Assembly: GCF_947494055.1 (NCBI RefSeq)
Contig: NZ_CANLTR010000010.1
Span: 1-64,000, forward strand
Source: an uncultured Jannaschia sp.
Lineage (GTDB): Bacteria > Pseudomonadota > Alphaproteobacteria > Rhodobacterales > Rhodobacteraceae
DNA: 64,000 nucleotides
Direction: 5' to 3'
The translations under genes and the position numbers were made by a program. Positions 62,705 to 64,000 of the stretch are shown one piece after another. Every line of letters starts with the position of its first letter. The stretch's first letter is position 1. The notes under the pieces are model-generated. The model did no database searches, had not been told where the DNA came from, and worked only from the letters and a program-made list of their open reading frames with translations.

Positions 62705-63754
62705 GACGTTGTTGCGCAAATCGCTGCAGGGATTCACTTGGCTAATCCTGACGGTTAGGTCAGGCTTATGCCCAAGCCTTCTCCGACGCGCTACCGCACG
62801 ACGAATTGGTCAGCCTACAACGCCTCACTGCGCAAGCGGGGCTCGTTGTCGGTCTGGTTTGATCCCGACATGATCTGGCATGCGGAGAAGTCCGGTAAGC
62901 GAGGCCGGCCCGAGACCTTTTCGGATGCCGCGATCCAGACCTGCCTGACGCTGAAAGTGCTCTTCGGTCTCCCGCTGCGTCAGACGGTTGGGCTAGTCGA
63001 GAGCCTGATCCGGATGGCCGGGCTCGACTGGCCGATGCCAGACTATTCGACGCTTTGCCGACGCCAGGCGCGGATCTCGGTGCAGATCCCGTATCGCGCC
63101 TCCGGACAGCCGCTGGCCCTGCTCATAGACAGCACCGGCATCAAGTTCCGCGGTGACGGCGAGTGGTTGGCCCGCAAACATGGCGCCTCGCGTCGAAGAC
63201 AATGGAGGAAGGTCCATATCGCCATGGACGCAGGCACGGGTGATGTTCGCGCGGTCGAGTTCACCTCGAGCCGTCAGGGCGACAGCCCCCTGCTGCCGGA
63301 GTTGTTGGCGCAGATCCCGGTCGACGAGCCGGTGAAGACCGTCACCGCCGACGGCGCCTATGACACGCGACGATGCCATGGCGCAATCATCGACCGAGGC
63401 GCCGATGCGGTCATCCCGATCCGTCGCAACGGCCGCGCCTGGAAGGAGGACTGTCCCGCTGCCAGCGCGCGAAACGAGATCCTGCGGGCAACCCGGCATC
63501 TGGGCCGGGCACTATGGAAAAGATGGGCGGGATACCATGTTCGAAGTCGCGTCGAGGCCAGGATGAACTGCCTGAAGCTCTTCGGCGAAAGGATCATGTC
63601 ACGAGAGCCCAACCGTCAGACCGCCGAAATCCAGATCCGCATTGCCATCATGAACCGCGTCTCAGCCCTCGGCAGAGCCGAGATCGACGCCGTCGTCTGA
63701 CCTCAAGTGGGAAAGGGCTAACTCACTCTTCAAGCTGCTTTGTGCAACATCGCC
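62705..63754 (+). mobile_element. IS5-family, IS903-group insertion sequence (1050 bp), complete
   Basis: The ends GACGTTGTTGCGCAAATC (62705-62722) and, on the minus strand from 63754, GGCGATGTTGCACAAAGC match at 14 of 18 bases. A 9-bp direct duplication CACCTGAAC flanks the element. Length, terminal repeats, duplication size and the single transposase gene all agree with the IS903 group. It appears complete and potentially active. Confidence 0.88.
62768..63700 (+). CDS. IS5-family (IS903 group) transposase
   Basis: This 310-residue DDE transposase fills a precisely bounded IS. The N-terminal DNA-binding part includes RYRTTNWSAYNASLRKRGSL and AIQTCLTLKVLFGLPLRQTV. The catalytic triad is in LALLIDSTGIKFRGDGEW (first Asp), TVTADGAYDTRRCH (second Asp) and RSRVEARMNCLKLFGERIMS (Glu). 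The frame is intact and of normal length, so the element may still move. Confidence 0.92.
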   Translation: MPKPSPTRYRTTNWSAYNASLRKRGSLSVWFDPDMIWHAEKSGKRGRPETFSDAAIQTCLTLKVLFGLPLRQTVGLVESLIRMAGLDWPMPDYSTLCRRQARISVQIPYRASGQPLALLIDSTGIKFRGDGEWLARKHGASRRRQWRKVHIAMDAGTGDVRAVEFTSSRQGDSPLLPELLAQIPVDEPVKTVTADGAYDTRRCHGAIIDRGADAVIPIRRNGRAWKEDCPAASARNEILRATRHLGRALWKRWAGYHVRSRVEARMNCLKLFGERIMSREPNRQTAEIQIRIAIMNRVSALGRAEIDAVV

Positions 63755-63763
63755 CACCTGAAC
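63755..63763 (+). repeat. Right target-site duplication of the IS903-type element
   Basis: This is an exact copy of the CACCTGAAC at 62696-62704 and marks the right border of the insertion. The DNA beyond it is clearly AT-richer than the rest of the window. Confidence 0.85.
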
Positions 63764-63857
63764 CGGCTTTGCTTACGTTGAGATGATCGCTATGAAACAA
63801 GTAGGAAAGAGGTTGGCTCCGTAAAATAAAATATACAATTTCAGAGGGATTATTTGA

Positions 63858-64000
63858 GTGGCCAAAATAATAACCGGCAAAGAAACAGCAAAACAAGCCC
63901 GTAAAGTCTGTACGGCAGTTGGCGAGATTTTTCTCGCCGTCTCGTACTGGGGGGGAGGTGCGACTAAAGCGTTAAAACTTTCTGCCCGAGCGAAGAATGT
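63858..64000 (+). CDS. Partial gene, possible phospholipase D-like (PLD) nuclease family
   Basis: From GTG 63858 (GAGGG about ten bases upstream) a frame runs off the window after 47 codons: MAKIITGKETAKQARKVCTA, then VGEIFLAVSYWGGGATKALK. The piece EIFLAVSYWGGGATKAL resembles the N-terminal strand-turn of PLD-like domain proteins found near restriction and helicase genes. The HKD motif would lie further on and is not visible. The DNA is AT-richer than the rest, a hint of separate origin. The family call is tentative. Confidence 0.4.
   Translation, partial: MAKIITGKETAKQARKVCTAVGEIFLAVSYWGGGATKALKLSARAKN

Noticed and set aside
1-64000. tRNA, rRNA, CRISPR array, replication origin or phage structural genes
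   Set aside because: None was recognised on either strand. Without a covariance-model search, small RNA genes cannot be fully excluded.

Overview
The window reads as high-GC alphaproteobacterial DNA, most likely from the Rhodobacterales (Roseobacter/Rhodobacter-type). The grounds are the codon use, dense operons with ATGA/GTGA overlaps, and the gene content: TRAP and tripartite tricarboxylate (TTT) transporters, several EamA exporters, HyuA/HyuB, an RTX protein and alphaproteobacterial IS types. No rRNA, tRNA, replication or partition gene was recognised, so chromosome and plasmid cannot be told apart. The region looks accessory: solute-uptake and catabolic cassettes alternate with gene debris, restriction/toxin genes and insertion sequences.

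Layout. 1-0.93 kb: remnant of a Tn7-like transposon (tnsA intact, tnsB cut after 59 codons, apparently by an IS256-type end). 0.93-2.46 kb: almost gene-free, holding one copy of a 162-bp repeat whose second copy lies 48.6 kb away at 50.7 kb. 2.46-5.1 kb: an exported methyltransferase and a methyltransferase-HNH fusion. 5.2-8.2 kb: a complete polar amino-acid ABC importer. 8.6-12 kb: an AI-2E family protein and two EamA exporters. 12.1-14.9 kb: an iron-siderophore/cobalamin-type ABC importer. 15.2-18.5 kb: an exported carboxylesterase and a PhoD-like phosphatase. 18.65-20.9 kb: one RTX gene broken by two in-frame stops.

21.6-31.1 kb is a sulfate-ester locus. TctC-TctB-TctA, a GntR regulator, two sulfatases and a formylglycine-generating enzyme lie on the minus strand; a third sulfatase is divergent. 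A clear inverted repeat sits in the shared promoter region. None of the sulfatases has a signal peptide, which suggests import of a small sulfated compound followed by cytoplasmic desulfation.

31.1-34.3 kb carries a small membrane protein, a chemoreceptor tail, an HNH endonuclease and an SH3b-nuclease protein. 34.9-45.2 kb is a second catabolic locus: RidA, HyuB, HyuA, an FAD amine oxidase-like protein and an SDR on the minus strand, divergent from a TRAP transporter and a DeoR regulator. It would import and degrade a small N-containing (hydantoin/lactam-like) substrate. 45.3-50.7 kb has a PAP2 phosphatase, fused debris of rarD and an ABC-2 permease, a LysR gene divergent from an NmrA-like and an SDR gene, and a further EamA exporter.

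51-64 kb is a defence and mobile-element region: a small ribbon-helix-helix-like gene, type I restriction hsdM-hsdS-(unknown)-hsdR, an IS110 remnant, an MqsR/MqsA toxin-antitoxin pair, a decayed IS5-type transposase, a 518-residue unrecognised protein with a restriction-nuclease-like N-terminus, a nested IS cluster with one precisely bounded IS903-type element, and the start of a possible PLD-like protein running off the end. The best candidates for something undescribed are the 518-residue protein (59697-61253), the extra gene inside the type I operon (54455-54841) and the methyltransferase-HNH fusion (3368-5086).
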